Assembly: GCA_017883215.1 (NCBI GenBank)
Contig: JADGOA010000252.1
Coordinates: 1-5,453, forward strand
DNA: 5,453 nt
Direction of reading: 5' to 3'
DNA from: Thermoanaerobaculia bacterium
GTDB lineage: Bacteria; Acidobacteriota; Thermoanaerobaculia; Gp7-AA8
Part shown: piece after piece, positions 1 through 4,636 of the stretch
Numbering within the stretch: the first letter of the stretch is position 1
Layout: each line of letters opens with the position of its first letter
Made by a program: the position numbers and the translations under genes
Notes under the pieces: generated by a model
What the model was told of the DNA's origin: nothing
The model's input: only the letters and a program-made list of their open reading frames with translations
The model's database searches: none

Positions 1-946
1 CCACCCGCCACACTGCGCCATTCGCACCGTTGTGCAGAACGTGCTGGCGCAGCGCGTGGTTCATCACGACGGAATCGAGAATCTGAATCTCGTCGATGTC
101 GGTCGGGTCGGCCAGCTGCAGTCCCATCGCGGCGATCACCTGATTGACCGTGCGATTGTGATGCTCGACGATGGTTGGTGAGACCGGCTTCTGCGGGTTC
201 ACTTCATGAGTCGTGGCGAGTGCCTCGCCGCGGAGGATGAAGAGCGTGCAGTTCTGCGCGCGCAACCAGTCGAGAGCCGCGGCGAGCGTCACCACGTGCC
301 AGTTGCGGTGCCTGCGGTAGACCCTGGCGATGGCGCGATTCCGCTCGCCAGCCGGCTTGTAGACGTTGGGCTGGATCTCCCAGATGAGAGCGACGTGGTG
401 GGTCCCGTCGAGCGTCCCGCTCGTCTCTCCTGCCGAGCCGGGGACTGTGTGCTGCTGGCCGGCGGCTTTGCCGAATGCGACGGCATCGTCAAGCGACGCG
501 GCGACGAGATCGAACGACACCGTCTCGCTCCGCCCGCCGAAATGCGCATTGCGGCCGAGGATGAGGAGACCTTCGGGAACCGGCTGTGTGTCGCCGACGA
601 TCGATCGGACGAGCGCCGCCGTGCGCACGAGGGCGTCGGCACCCAGCGGAACGGCGACGCCGCTGGCGCGCCCTTCGACCTCGCGTGGACACCAGAGGCT
701 CGCAGTCGGCTTCCCTTCCGCCCAGAGCGGATGATTGCGCGTGAGATACCGATCCACGACGCGCTCGCGGATCGAGAGCGTATCTTCCGGCGCGAGCGAC
801 GAGACCGATTCCGCCCCCTCCGCGAGATCGCCGAACACCTCGAGCACGTCCGTCCCCATCGAGACGTACAGGTCGTACAACGCGGCTTTCGTCGCGCTCT
901 GCACGCCGTAAGCGTCGAGGATGCGGGCGATGTGCTCGGGAAACAT
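1..946 (-). CDS. Hypothetical protein, C-terminus cut off by the window edge
   Basis: An open frame runs without a stop from an ATG at 946 to the left edge, giving 315 complete codons, and its codons end mostly in G or C as in the neighbouring genes. I do not recognise the family. The N-terminus (MFPEHIARILDAYGV) looks helical. Residues about 95-190 read as a mixed alpha/beta region, including PEGLLILGRNAHFGG at 124-138 and HHVALIWEIQP at 183-193. This is followed by a basic stretch, RVYRRHRNW (208-216), and a region rich in His and Asn at 257-306. There is no signal peptide and no clear membrane segment, so it is probably cytoplasmic. The only Shine-Dalgarno-like sequence is AGGA, five bases before the ATG, and it lies inside the inverted repeat that fills the gap to the dusB-like gene. 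The true length is unknown. I am confident that it is coding and assign no function. Confidence 0.8.
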   Translation of the reverse strand, partial: MFPEHIARILDAYGVQSATKAALYDLYVSMGTDVLEVFGDLAEGAESVSSLAPEDTLSIRERVVDRYLTRNHPLWAEGKPTASLWCPREVEGRASGVAVPLGADALVRTAALVRSIVGDTQPVPEGLLILGRNAHFGGRSETVSFDLVAASLDDAVAFGKAAGQQHTVPGSAGETSGTLDGTHHVALIWEIQPNVYKPAGERNRAIARVYRRHRNWHVVTLAAALDWLRAQNCTLFILRGEALATTHEVNPQKPVSPTIVEHHNRTVNQVIAAMGLQLADPTDIDEIQILDSVVMNHALRQHVLHNGANGAVWRV

Positions 947-948
947 GC

Positions 949-1030
949 GAGTCCTGAGTCCTGAGTGCTGAGTCCTGAGAAGATCCATGAGGTTTCCCAC
1001 TCAGCACTCAGGACTCAGGACTCAGGACTC
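949..1030. repeat. Foldback of tandem heptamers (GAGTCCT / ACTCAGG)
   Basis: The left array is GAGTCCT, GAGTCCT, GAGTGCT, GAGTCCT plus GAG (949-979). The right array is ACTCAGC followed by three ACTCAGG and ACTC (999-1030). Positions 949-973 and 999-1023 are perfect reverse complements over 25 bp, with a 25-base loop. Even the variant GCT/AGC unit is in register, so the match is not just the product of two independent simple repeats. The element starts 6 bp from the dusB-like stop codon and ends 2 bp from the start codon of the next gene. No T-run follows, so a classical intrinsic terminator is not shown, although the hairpin could still slow or stop transcription. Confidence 0.93.
952..955 (-). 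promoter_or_regulatory. Shine-Dalgarno-like AGGA inside the repeat
   Basis: On the minus strand AGGA stands five bases (CTCGC) before the ATG at 946. It belongs to the last copy of the ACTCAGG heptamer and is part of the perfect 25-bp stem. If the stem forms in the mRNA, this site and the bases next to the start codon would be paired. Translation of the downstream gene could then depend on opening of the hairpin. The site itself is short and could be fortuitous. Confidence 0.4.
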
Positions 1031-1036
1031 TAATCT

Positions 1037-2023
1037 CTACGCGGCGGCCATCGACTCTCGGAACCTGTCGAGGATCCGCTGCACGTCGCCGACGCAGGTG
1101 ATGTCCTGCAGGCCGACGCGGATGTCTTTGCCGTGCGCGATTCCACGCGAGAACCATCCGATCAGCGTCCGCGCCTTGTGCAGCTTCCACTTGTCGACCT
1201 GAGCTGCGGATTCGATCTTCGCCAGATACCGCTGCATGGCGTCGATGCGGCGGTCGATCTCGTCGAGAACCGGATGGCCCGAGGCGTGGGCGACGATGTC
1301 GCGGAAGATGAAGGGATTGTGCAGCGCCGCGCGCCCGATCATCACACCGTCGACGCCGGTCGTCTCGAACATGCGCACGGCGTCCGCCGGCGTTTTCACG
1401 TCGCCGTTGCCCCAGACGGGGATCTTCAGCTCGCGCTTCACGTCCGCGATGTAGGCCCAATCGCTGGCGCCGGTGTAGGCCTCGCCGCGCGTACGGCCGT
1501 GAATGGCGATGGCGGAGACGCCGATCTCTTCGAAGCGTTTCAGCAGCGGCAGGACGTCATCGGTCTCCCATCCCTTCCGCACCTTGACCGTGACCGGAAT
1601 CTTCACGCGCTTGCAGATACGCTCGACCACCCGCGCCGCCTTGTCGAAGTCCTTGAGCATCCCGGAGCCCGCGCCGGTGTTCACGATCTTCTTCACCGGA
1701 CAGCCCATGTTGATGTCGACGATGTCGACACCCTTTCGCTCCACGATCGCTGCGGCGTCGTCCATCCGTTCGGGATTCCCGCCGTAGATCTGAATGGCGA
1801 TCGGCCGCTCTCTCTCGTCGAACGTCAGCATCTGGTGACTGCGGTCGTTCTTCCGGCTGAGGCCTTCCGCGGAGATGAACTCCGAAACCACGAGCCCCAC
1901 GCCGCCGAGCTCCTTGACGAGCGAGCGGTAATAGACGTCCGTCACCTCCGCCATCGGCGCGAGGGCCAGCGGCGGATCGATGTGGACGCCGCCGATATCG
2001 AAACTGCGGTCGAGGTAATTCAT
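1037..2023 (-). CDS. dusB: tRNA-dihydrouridine synthase, DusB type
   Basis: FMN-dependent enzyme that uses NADPH to reduce uridine to dihydrouridine in the D-loop of tRNA, in the cytoplasm. The 328-residue product is close to the usual DusB length (about 320). The TIM-barrel motifs occur in order: PLALAPMAEVTD (17-29), which begins the FMN site; IQIYGGNPE (78-85); DINMGCPVKK (103-112) with the catalytic Cys108; VKVRKGW (146-152) with the FMN-contacting lysine; IHGRTRGEAYTG (174-185); WGNGDV (204-209); and GVMIGRAALHNPFIF (226-240), which binds phosphate. The C-terminal helical tRNA-binding part includes KLHKARTLIGWFSRG (280-294). I chose the ATG at 2023 because family homology begins there. 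An in-frame ATG at 2110 would add 29 residues encoded by the repeat upstream. A GGAG abuts the ATG, too close to be a good ribosome site. The family is certain; the DusB subtype is likely from the motif wording and length. Confidence 0.93.
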   Translation of the reverse strand: MNYLDRSFDIGGVHIDPPLALAPMAEVTDVYYRSLVKELGGVGLVVSEFISAEGLSRKNDRSHQMLTFDERERPIAIQIYGGNPERMDDAAAIVERKGVDIVDINMGCPVKKIVNTGAGSGMLKDFDKAARVVERICKRVKIPVTVKVRKGWETDDVLPLLKRFEEIGVSAIAIHGRTRGEAYTGASDWAYIADVKRELKIPVWGNGDVKTPADAVRMFETTGVDGVMIGRAALHNPFIFRDIVAHASGHPVLDEIDRRIDAMQRYLAKIESAAQVDKWKLHKARTLIGWFSRGIAHGKDIRVGLQDITCVGDVQRILDRFRESMAAA

Positions 2024-2066
2024 CTCCGGAGCAAAGCTTAACGCGTGGAGGGGGTGGGGTGTTCCA

Positions 2067-2140
2067 GAAGAGGCATGAGGCACGGGGCATGAGGGCGGCG
2101 CAGCACTCATGCCTCATGCCCCATACCTCATGCCCTCTTC
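2067..2140. repeat. Foldback built from GCATGAGG units
   Basis: Positions 2067-2094 pair with 2112-2140 as an imperfect inverted repeat, with one bulged base and about two mismatches around a 17-base loop. Each arm carries two copies of GCATGAGG or its complement CCTCATGC, spaced 14-15 bp apart. The element lies between the dusB-like start and the methyltransferase. Its right arm runs into the 3' end of the methyltransferase gene, covering the stop codon and the last three residues. It has the same plan as the foldback at 949-1030 but an unrelated unit sequence. Confidence 0.88.
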
Positions 2141-2883
2141 ACGCGGCACACGAAGAACAGCTTCACGCCCCGCGCGTCGACGTTCATGATCTCCTGGAAG
2201 GGGTCGAAGTCGATCACTTCGACCGGTTCGAGCTCCGCCTCGTCAAGGCAGGCGCGGATCTCCTCCTCGCTCCACGCCCGTTGGCGGTGAGTCTCCCGAA
2301 TCTTTACCCGCTCCCCGTTGGGAAGAGCCGCCCAACCGGTGACGAAGCCGAGGGCGATACGATCCCGCGCGCGGAACTTCGTGGCGATCTCCAGATGGTG
2401 ATCGCGCCCGGTCGAGACGTATGGCTCGCGCATGCCCCAGACGGCCGGGTAGATGTCCGGATGGTTCATGTCGAACAGCAGCAGCGAGTCGGCCGACATC
2501 ACCCCACGGATGCTGCGAAAGGCGGCCACAAGTCCGTCCCGCTCCTCGATGTGGTTGAGGCTGTCGTACAACGAGGTAACCCGCGCGAAGTGGCCGCGGA
2601 ATGGAAGCGCGCGATAGTCGCCGCCGACGAGGCGATCAGCCCGGCGGCGTGCCACACCCAGCATCGCCAGCGACGCATCGACTCCGACCGAGCGGTAGCC
2701 GCGCTTTTCGAAAAACTCCATCGCCAGCCCGGTTCCGCAGGCAACGTCGAGGTGAGACAGCTCTCTGGCCGGGTACTTGTCGACGACAAAGGCGAGCAAC
2801 CTTCGAACGGCTTGAAAGAAATTCTCGCCGAGCGCCTGGTCATAGGCGTAGGCGAAGGCATCGTAGGCTTCGGGGATGGGCAT
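2128..2883 (-). CDS. Class I SAM-dependent methyltransferase, YqeM-like
   Basis: A 251-residue protein with the Rossmann-type methyltransferase core. Motif I is LDVACGTG (45-52). An acidic residue ends the second strand in VGVDAS (67-71; Asp69 would contact the ribose of SAM). GDYRALPF lies at 88-95, and TSLYDSLNHI (103-112) is the fourth-strand region. An antiparallel insert follows (about 141-200), then ETHRQRAWSEEEI (197-209) before the last helix and strands. From memory, the DSLN motif, this insert and the E-H-x-QR-x-(F/W) segment match the group containing B. subtilis YqeM, whose substrate I do not know. The product is soluble and cytoplasmic. The ATG at 2883 gives the normal N-terminus (YDAFAYAYDQAL, 7-18). 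No Shine-Dalgarno is visible in front of it, and a repeat element ends 23 bp upstream. The last three residues (KRA) and the stop codon are encoded by repeat sequence. The fold is certain and the substrate is open. Confidence 0.9.
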   Translation of the reverse strand: MPIPEAYDAFAYAYDQALGENFFQAVRRLLAFVVDKYPARELSHLDVACGTGLAMEFFEKRGYRSVGVDASLAMLGVARRRADRLVGGDYRALPFRGHFARVTSLYDSLNHIEERDGLVAAFRSIRGVMSADSLLLFDMNHPDIYPAVWGMREPYVSTGRDHHLEIATKFRARDRIALGFVTGWAALPNGERVKIRETHRQRAWSEEEIRACLDEAELEPVEVIDFDPFQEIMNVDARGVKLFFVCRVKRA

Positions 2884-2905
2884 ATCGGGTGTGTGGTGCG
2901 AAGCC

Positions 2906-3032
2906 TGTCATCCCGAGCTGCCGAAGCCGCGGAGCGGCGGAGGACAGCGAGGGATCCCCCGCACTCCCGGGGCGGGCGGGGGATTCCTCGCCGCGCTCCA
3001 CCCCTCCGGGGTTCCGCCGGCTCGGAATGACA
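2906..3032. repeat. 127-bp nested inverted-repeat element
   Basis: The ends are TGTCATCCCGAGC (2906-2918) and GCTCGGAATGACA (3020-3032), which are reverse complements with one mismatch in 13. Inside them a second inverted pair, GCGAGGGATCCCCC (2947-2960) and GGGGGATTCCTCGC (2978-2991), also has one mismatch in 14. The element fills most of the 152-bp gap between the dehydrogenase stop and the methyltransferase start, ending 3 bp from the former. From memory, sequences beginning TGTCATTCCGAG and containing GAGGAATC are dispersed in the genomes of many bacteria with high GC content. This looks like a non-coding dispersed repeat of that kind, possibly also acting as a hairpin at transcript ends. 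Confidence 0.85.
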
Positions 3033-3035
3033 CCA

Positions 3036-3881
3036 TCACCACTTATAGAACCCCTCACCCGATTTCTTGCCGAGCTTACCTGCCGCGACGAGATCCCGGA
3101 GGATCTGAGGTGGTTCGAAGCGTGGCCCGAGCGTCGATGCGAGGTACGCGGCGATGCCGAGCCGGACGTCGAGGCCGACCAGATCGCTGAGGCGCAGAGG
3201 TCCCATCGGATGGTTATAGCCGAGCTCCATTGCACGATCGATGTCCTCGGCGGAAGCGACTCCCTCCTCGAGCATGCGCATGGCCTCCAGACCGATGGCC
3301 AGTCCGAGGCGCGACGTGGCGAAGCCGGGACTGTCGCGCACGATGATGGCAGTCTTCCCCATCGACTCCGCGACCCGCATCACGTCGGCAACGGTGTCGT
3401 CGGAAGTGCGGTCGCCGCGGACGATCTCGATCAGCTGCATCGCGTGTGGCGGATTGAAGAAATGCATCCCGACGAAACGGTCCCGCTTCTCCACGTTCGA
3501 GGCCAGCTTTGTGATCGAGATGGAGGAGGTGTTCGAAGCCAGAATCGTCTCTTCGCCGCAAAAGAGATCGGCCTGGGCGAAGACGTTCTTCTTCAGATCG
3601 AAGTCTTCCGGAACCGCCTCGATGATCAGATCGGCATCGCGAGTGGCCGGCTCGAGCTCGGCGGCCGGTTGGAGGCGCTCCAGAGCCGCGTAAGCAGCGT
3701 CCTCGGTCAGGCGCCCTTTAGCGATCGACTTCTGCAGCATCGACTCGACTGCGGCCTGCCCCTCCTCCAATGCGGTGGCGTCGTTGTCCTGCATGAACGT
3801 GTCGTAACCGGCCACAGCGGAGAGGTAGGCGATGCCGCGCCCCATCGTGCCGGCGCCGATGACGCAGATCGTACGAATCAT
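3036..3881 (-). CDS. 3-hydroxybutyryl-CoA / 3-hydroxyacyl-CoA dehydrogenase
   Basis: A 281-residue, full-length member of the family that oxidises L-3-hydroxyacyl-CoA to 3-ketoacyl-CoA with NAD(P), in fatty-acid beta-oxidation or butanoate metabolism, in the cytoplasm. The N-terminal Rossmann domain has VIGAGTMGRGIA (7-18), with the GxGxxG nucleotide-binding loop at 9-14. The catalytic region has SNTSSIS (116-122; Ser119), HFFNPP (140-145; His140) and LIEIV (150-154; Glu152), the spacing expected for the His-Glu pair. The C-terminal helical domain has DRAMELGYNHPMGPLRLSDL (215-234), and the protein ends GKKSGEGFYKW as usual. The position equal to Asn208 of the human enzyme is Ser190, within SPGFATSRLG. 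The ATG at 3881 gives the normal start; no Shine-Dalgarno precedes it, but a promoter-like pair lies so close that the mRNA may be leaderless. No beta-oxidation partner genes are adjacent. Exact chain-length preference and cofactor cannot be read from the sequence. Confidence 0.93.
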   Translation of the reverse strand: MIRTICVIGAGTMGRGIAYLSAVAGYDTFMQDNDATALEEGQAAVESMLQKSIAKGRLTEDAAYAALERLQPAAELEPATRDADLIIEAVPEDFDLKKNVFAQADLFCGEETILASNTSSISITKLASNVEKRDRFVGMHFFNPPHAMQLIEIVRGDRTSDDTVADVMRVAESMGKTAIIVRDSPGFATSRLGLAIGLEAMRMLEEGVASAEDIDRAMELGYNHPMGPLRLSDLVGLDVRLGIAAYLASTLGPRFEPPQILRDLVAAGKLGKKSGEGFYKW

Positions 3882-3889
3882 GGCCGCGG

Positions 3890-3918
3890 ACTATACAGCG
3901 GCGGCCAGCCGTCGTCAG
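3890..3918 (-). promoter_or_regulatory. Putative sigma-70-type promoter of the dehydrogenase gene
   Basis: On the minus strand CTGACG (3918-3913; 4 of 6 to TTGACA) is followed after exactly 17 bp by TATAGT (3895-3890; 5 of 6 to TATAAT). The -10 box ends eight bases before the ATG at 3881, so transcription would begin at or within a base or two of the start codon. This fits the missing Shine-Dalgarno. A perfect 7-bp dyad, TGGCCGC (3881-3887) and GCGGCCA (3901-3907), brackets the -10 box and could be an operator. In GC-rich DNA such a dyad can also arise by chance. Confidence 0.45.
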
Positions 3919-3948
3919 CAGCGGGACACGCGGACCGCCGGTCGCGTG

Positions 3949-4035
3949 GTTGCGAGGTTGCGAGGTTGCGAGGTCTTGTCACCTCTCTGCCAACGGGAGA
4001 GCGATGACCTACTCGTGACCTCGTGACCTCGTGAG
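3949..4035. repeat. Foldback of tandem octamers (GTTGCGAG / CTCGTGAC)
   Basis: Three perfect GTTGCGAG units (3949-3972) face CTCGTGAC, CTCGTGAC and CTCGTGAG (4012-4035). Aligned antiparallel, 17 of 24 positions are Watson-Crick pairs. Six more are G-T pairs that would be G-U wobbles in a plus-strand RNA, and one is a mismatch. The loop holds smaller arms: AGGTC (3971-3975) with GACCT (4006-4010), and CTCTC (3983-3987) with GAGAG (3997-4001). The element lies in the 184-bp gap between the divergent dehydrogenase and mscL genes. Its plan matches the foldbacks at 949-1030 and 2067-2140, with a different unit. Confidence 0.82.
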
Positions 4036-4042
4036 CGATAAC
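4015..4042 (+). promoter_or_regulatory. Weak promoter candidate for mscL
   Basis: GTGACC (4015-4020; 4 of 6 to TTGACA) and GATAAC (4037-4042; 4 of 6 to TATAAT) are 16 bp apart. They would start a transcript near 4049, leaving a short leader that still contains the ribosome site. The -35-like hexamer is part of the CTCGTGAC repeat. Both boxes are weak, so this is only a candidate. Confidence 0.25.
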
Positions 4043-4054
4043 CTGTCGTGGCAA

Positions 4055-4060
4055 AGGAGG
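4055..4060 (+). promoter_or_regulatory. Ribosome binding site of mscL
   Basis: AGGAGG, a full Shine-Dalgarno consensus, ends five bases before the ATG at 4066. It decides the start: the in-frame GTG at 4048 lies upstream of this site and would add six residues that MscL proteins lack. It is the only strong ribosome site in the window. Confidence 0.9.
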
Positions 4061-4065
4061 CGTTC

Positions 4066-4524
4066 ATGGCGATTTTCAAAGAGTTCAAGGAATTCGCGCT
4101 CAAAGGCAGCGTGATCGATCTGGCCGTCGGCGTGGTGATCGGTGCCGCGTTCGGAACCGTCGTGAAGTCGTTCACCGACGACATCCTGATGCCGCCGATT
4201 GGCCTTCTGACTGGGCGGCACGACTTCACCAACTCTTTCGTCGCTCTCGACGGCAAGCACTACGAGACGCTGGCGCAGGCCAAGACCGCCGGCGCGGCGA
4301 CGCTCAACTACGGCCTGTTCGTCAACACCTTGATCACGTTTGCCATCGTGGCCTTCGCGATCTTCCTCGTCGTGAAGTGGTTCAACAGGCTCAAGAAGCA
4401 GCCACAACCCTCCGCGCCGAGCGTGCGCGACTGTCCGGAGTGCCTCTCGCCGATCCCGATCGAAGCGAAGCGCTGCAAGTTCTGCACGTCGCCGGTCGGC
4501 GCGACGCGGGCCGTCAGCGGATAA
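4066..4524 (+). CDS. mscL: Large-conductance mechanosensitive channel MscL with zinc-ribbon tail
   Basis: MscL is the inner-membrane homopentamer that opens under membrane tension and releases solutes during osmotic downshock. The 152-residue product begins MAIFKEFKEFALKGSVIDLA, matching the amphipathic N-terminal helix and first membrane helix of the family. The pore-constriction residues Leu19 and Val23 (E. coli numbering) are kept, as is the GAAFG turn (26-30). TM1 spans about 15-45, the periplasmic loop about 46-82 and TM2 about 83-108 (LFVNTLITFAIVAFAIFLVV). The usual cytoplasmic C-terminal helix is replaced by CPECLSPIPIEAKRCKFC (123-140). Cys123, Cys126, Cys137 and Cys140 form two CxxC knuckles typical of a zinc ribbon, and make the protein about 15 residues longer than E. 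coli MscL. The gene is divergent from the dehydrogenase gene and convergent with the next gene. From memory, such tails occur in other bacterial MscLs. Confidence 0.96.
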   Translation: MAIFKEFKEFALKGSVIDLAVGVVIGAAFGTVVKSFTDDILMPPIGLLTGRHDFTNSFVALDGKHYETLAQAKTAGAATLNYGLFVNTLITFAIVAFAIFLVVKWFNRLKKQPQPSAPSVRDCPECLSPIPIEAKRCKFCTSPVGATRAVSG

Positions 4525-4526
4525 GC

Positions 4527-4541
4527 AGCGGCGGAGCCGCT
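4527..4541 (+). repeat. Small hairpin after the mscL stop
   Basis: AGCGGC-GGA-GCCGCT forms a perfect 6-bp stem with a three-base loop, two bases after the mscL stop codon. A TT follows, but no long T-run. It may belong to the larger repeat at 4542-4624 and could help end the mscL transcript. Confidence 0.55.
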
Positions 4542-4624
4542 TTGGAGTGCGGCGACCGCAGTCGCCGCTTTCCATCCAACTGCCGCTGCAGGCAAAAGCG
4601 GCGACTGGCGTCGCCGCACTCCAA
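4542..4624. repeat. REPIN-like pair of facing palindromes
   Basis: Two 30-base arms (4542-4571 and 4595-4624) are reverse complements at 28 of 30 positions, separated by 23 bases. Each arm is itself a palindrome: GCGGCGAC-CGCA-GTCGCCGC on the left and GCGGCGAC-TGGC-GTCGCCGC on the right, each an 8-bp stem with a four-base loop. The outer edges are TTGGAGT and ACTCCAA. The only mismatches between the arms fall in and next to the small loops. Two inverted palindromes around a spacer is the layout of REPINs. The element fills the gap between the convergent mscL and gene 6 and could serve as a two-way transcription barrier. From memory, GGAGTGCGGCGAC repeats of this type recur in other bacterial genomes. 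Confidence 0.88.
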
Positions 4625-4636
4625 GGCGCTTCGCGC

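Noticed and set aside
206..964. A 252-codon open frame on the plus strand
   Set aside because: The opposite frame is open for 315 codons, has better amino-acid composition and a plausible start. The plus frame reads as Arg/Glu-rich antisense and ends in the heptamer repeat.
949..1030. CRISPR array
   Set aside because: The units are 7 bp with no spacers and form two facing arms; no cas gene is present.
1133..2041. A 302-codon open frame on the plus strand
   Set aside because: It is antisense to the dusB-like gene, whose product has every motif of its family.
2024..2110. A longer N-terminus for the dusB-like protein, starting at 2110
   Set aside because: The 29 extra residues are Pro/Ser/His-rich, are encoded mostly by the GCATGAGG repeat and its flank, and precede the point where family homology begins.
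2906..3032. Insertion sequence
   Set aside because: At 127 bp it is too short to encode a transposase, and no direct target duplication is visible next to the ends.
2128..3881. A methyltransferase-dehydrogenase operon with a joint function
   Set aside because: The genes are 152 bp apart with a structured repeat between them, and the dehydrogenase has its own promoter-like site. Nothing links their substrates.
2601..4007. A 468-codon open frame on the plus strand
   Set aside because: It lies opposite the methyltransferase 5' end, the 127-bp repeat and the whole dehydrogenase gene. Its product is a low-complexity Arg/Gly/Glu-rich string with no family motif, as expected for the antisense of GC-rich genes.
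4048..4065. GTG at 4048 as the mscL start
   Set aside because: The AGGAGG at 4055-4060 is correctly spaced for the ATG at 4066, and MscL proteins begin at the equivalent of that residue.
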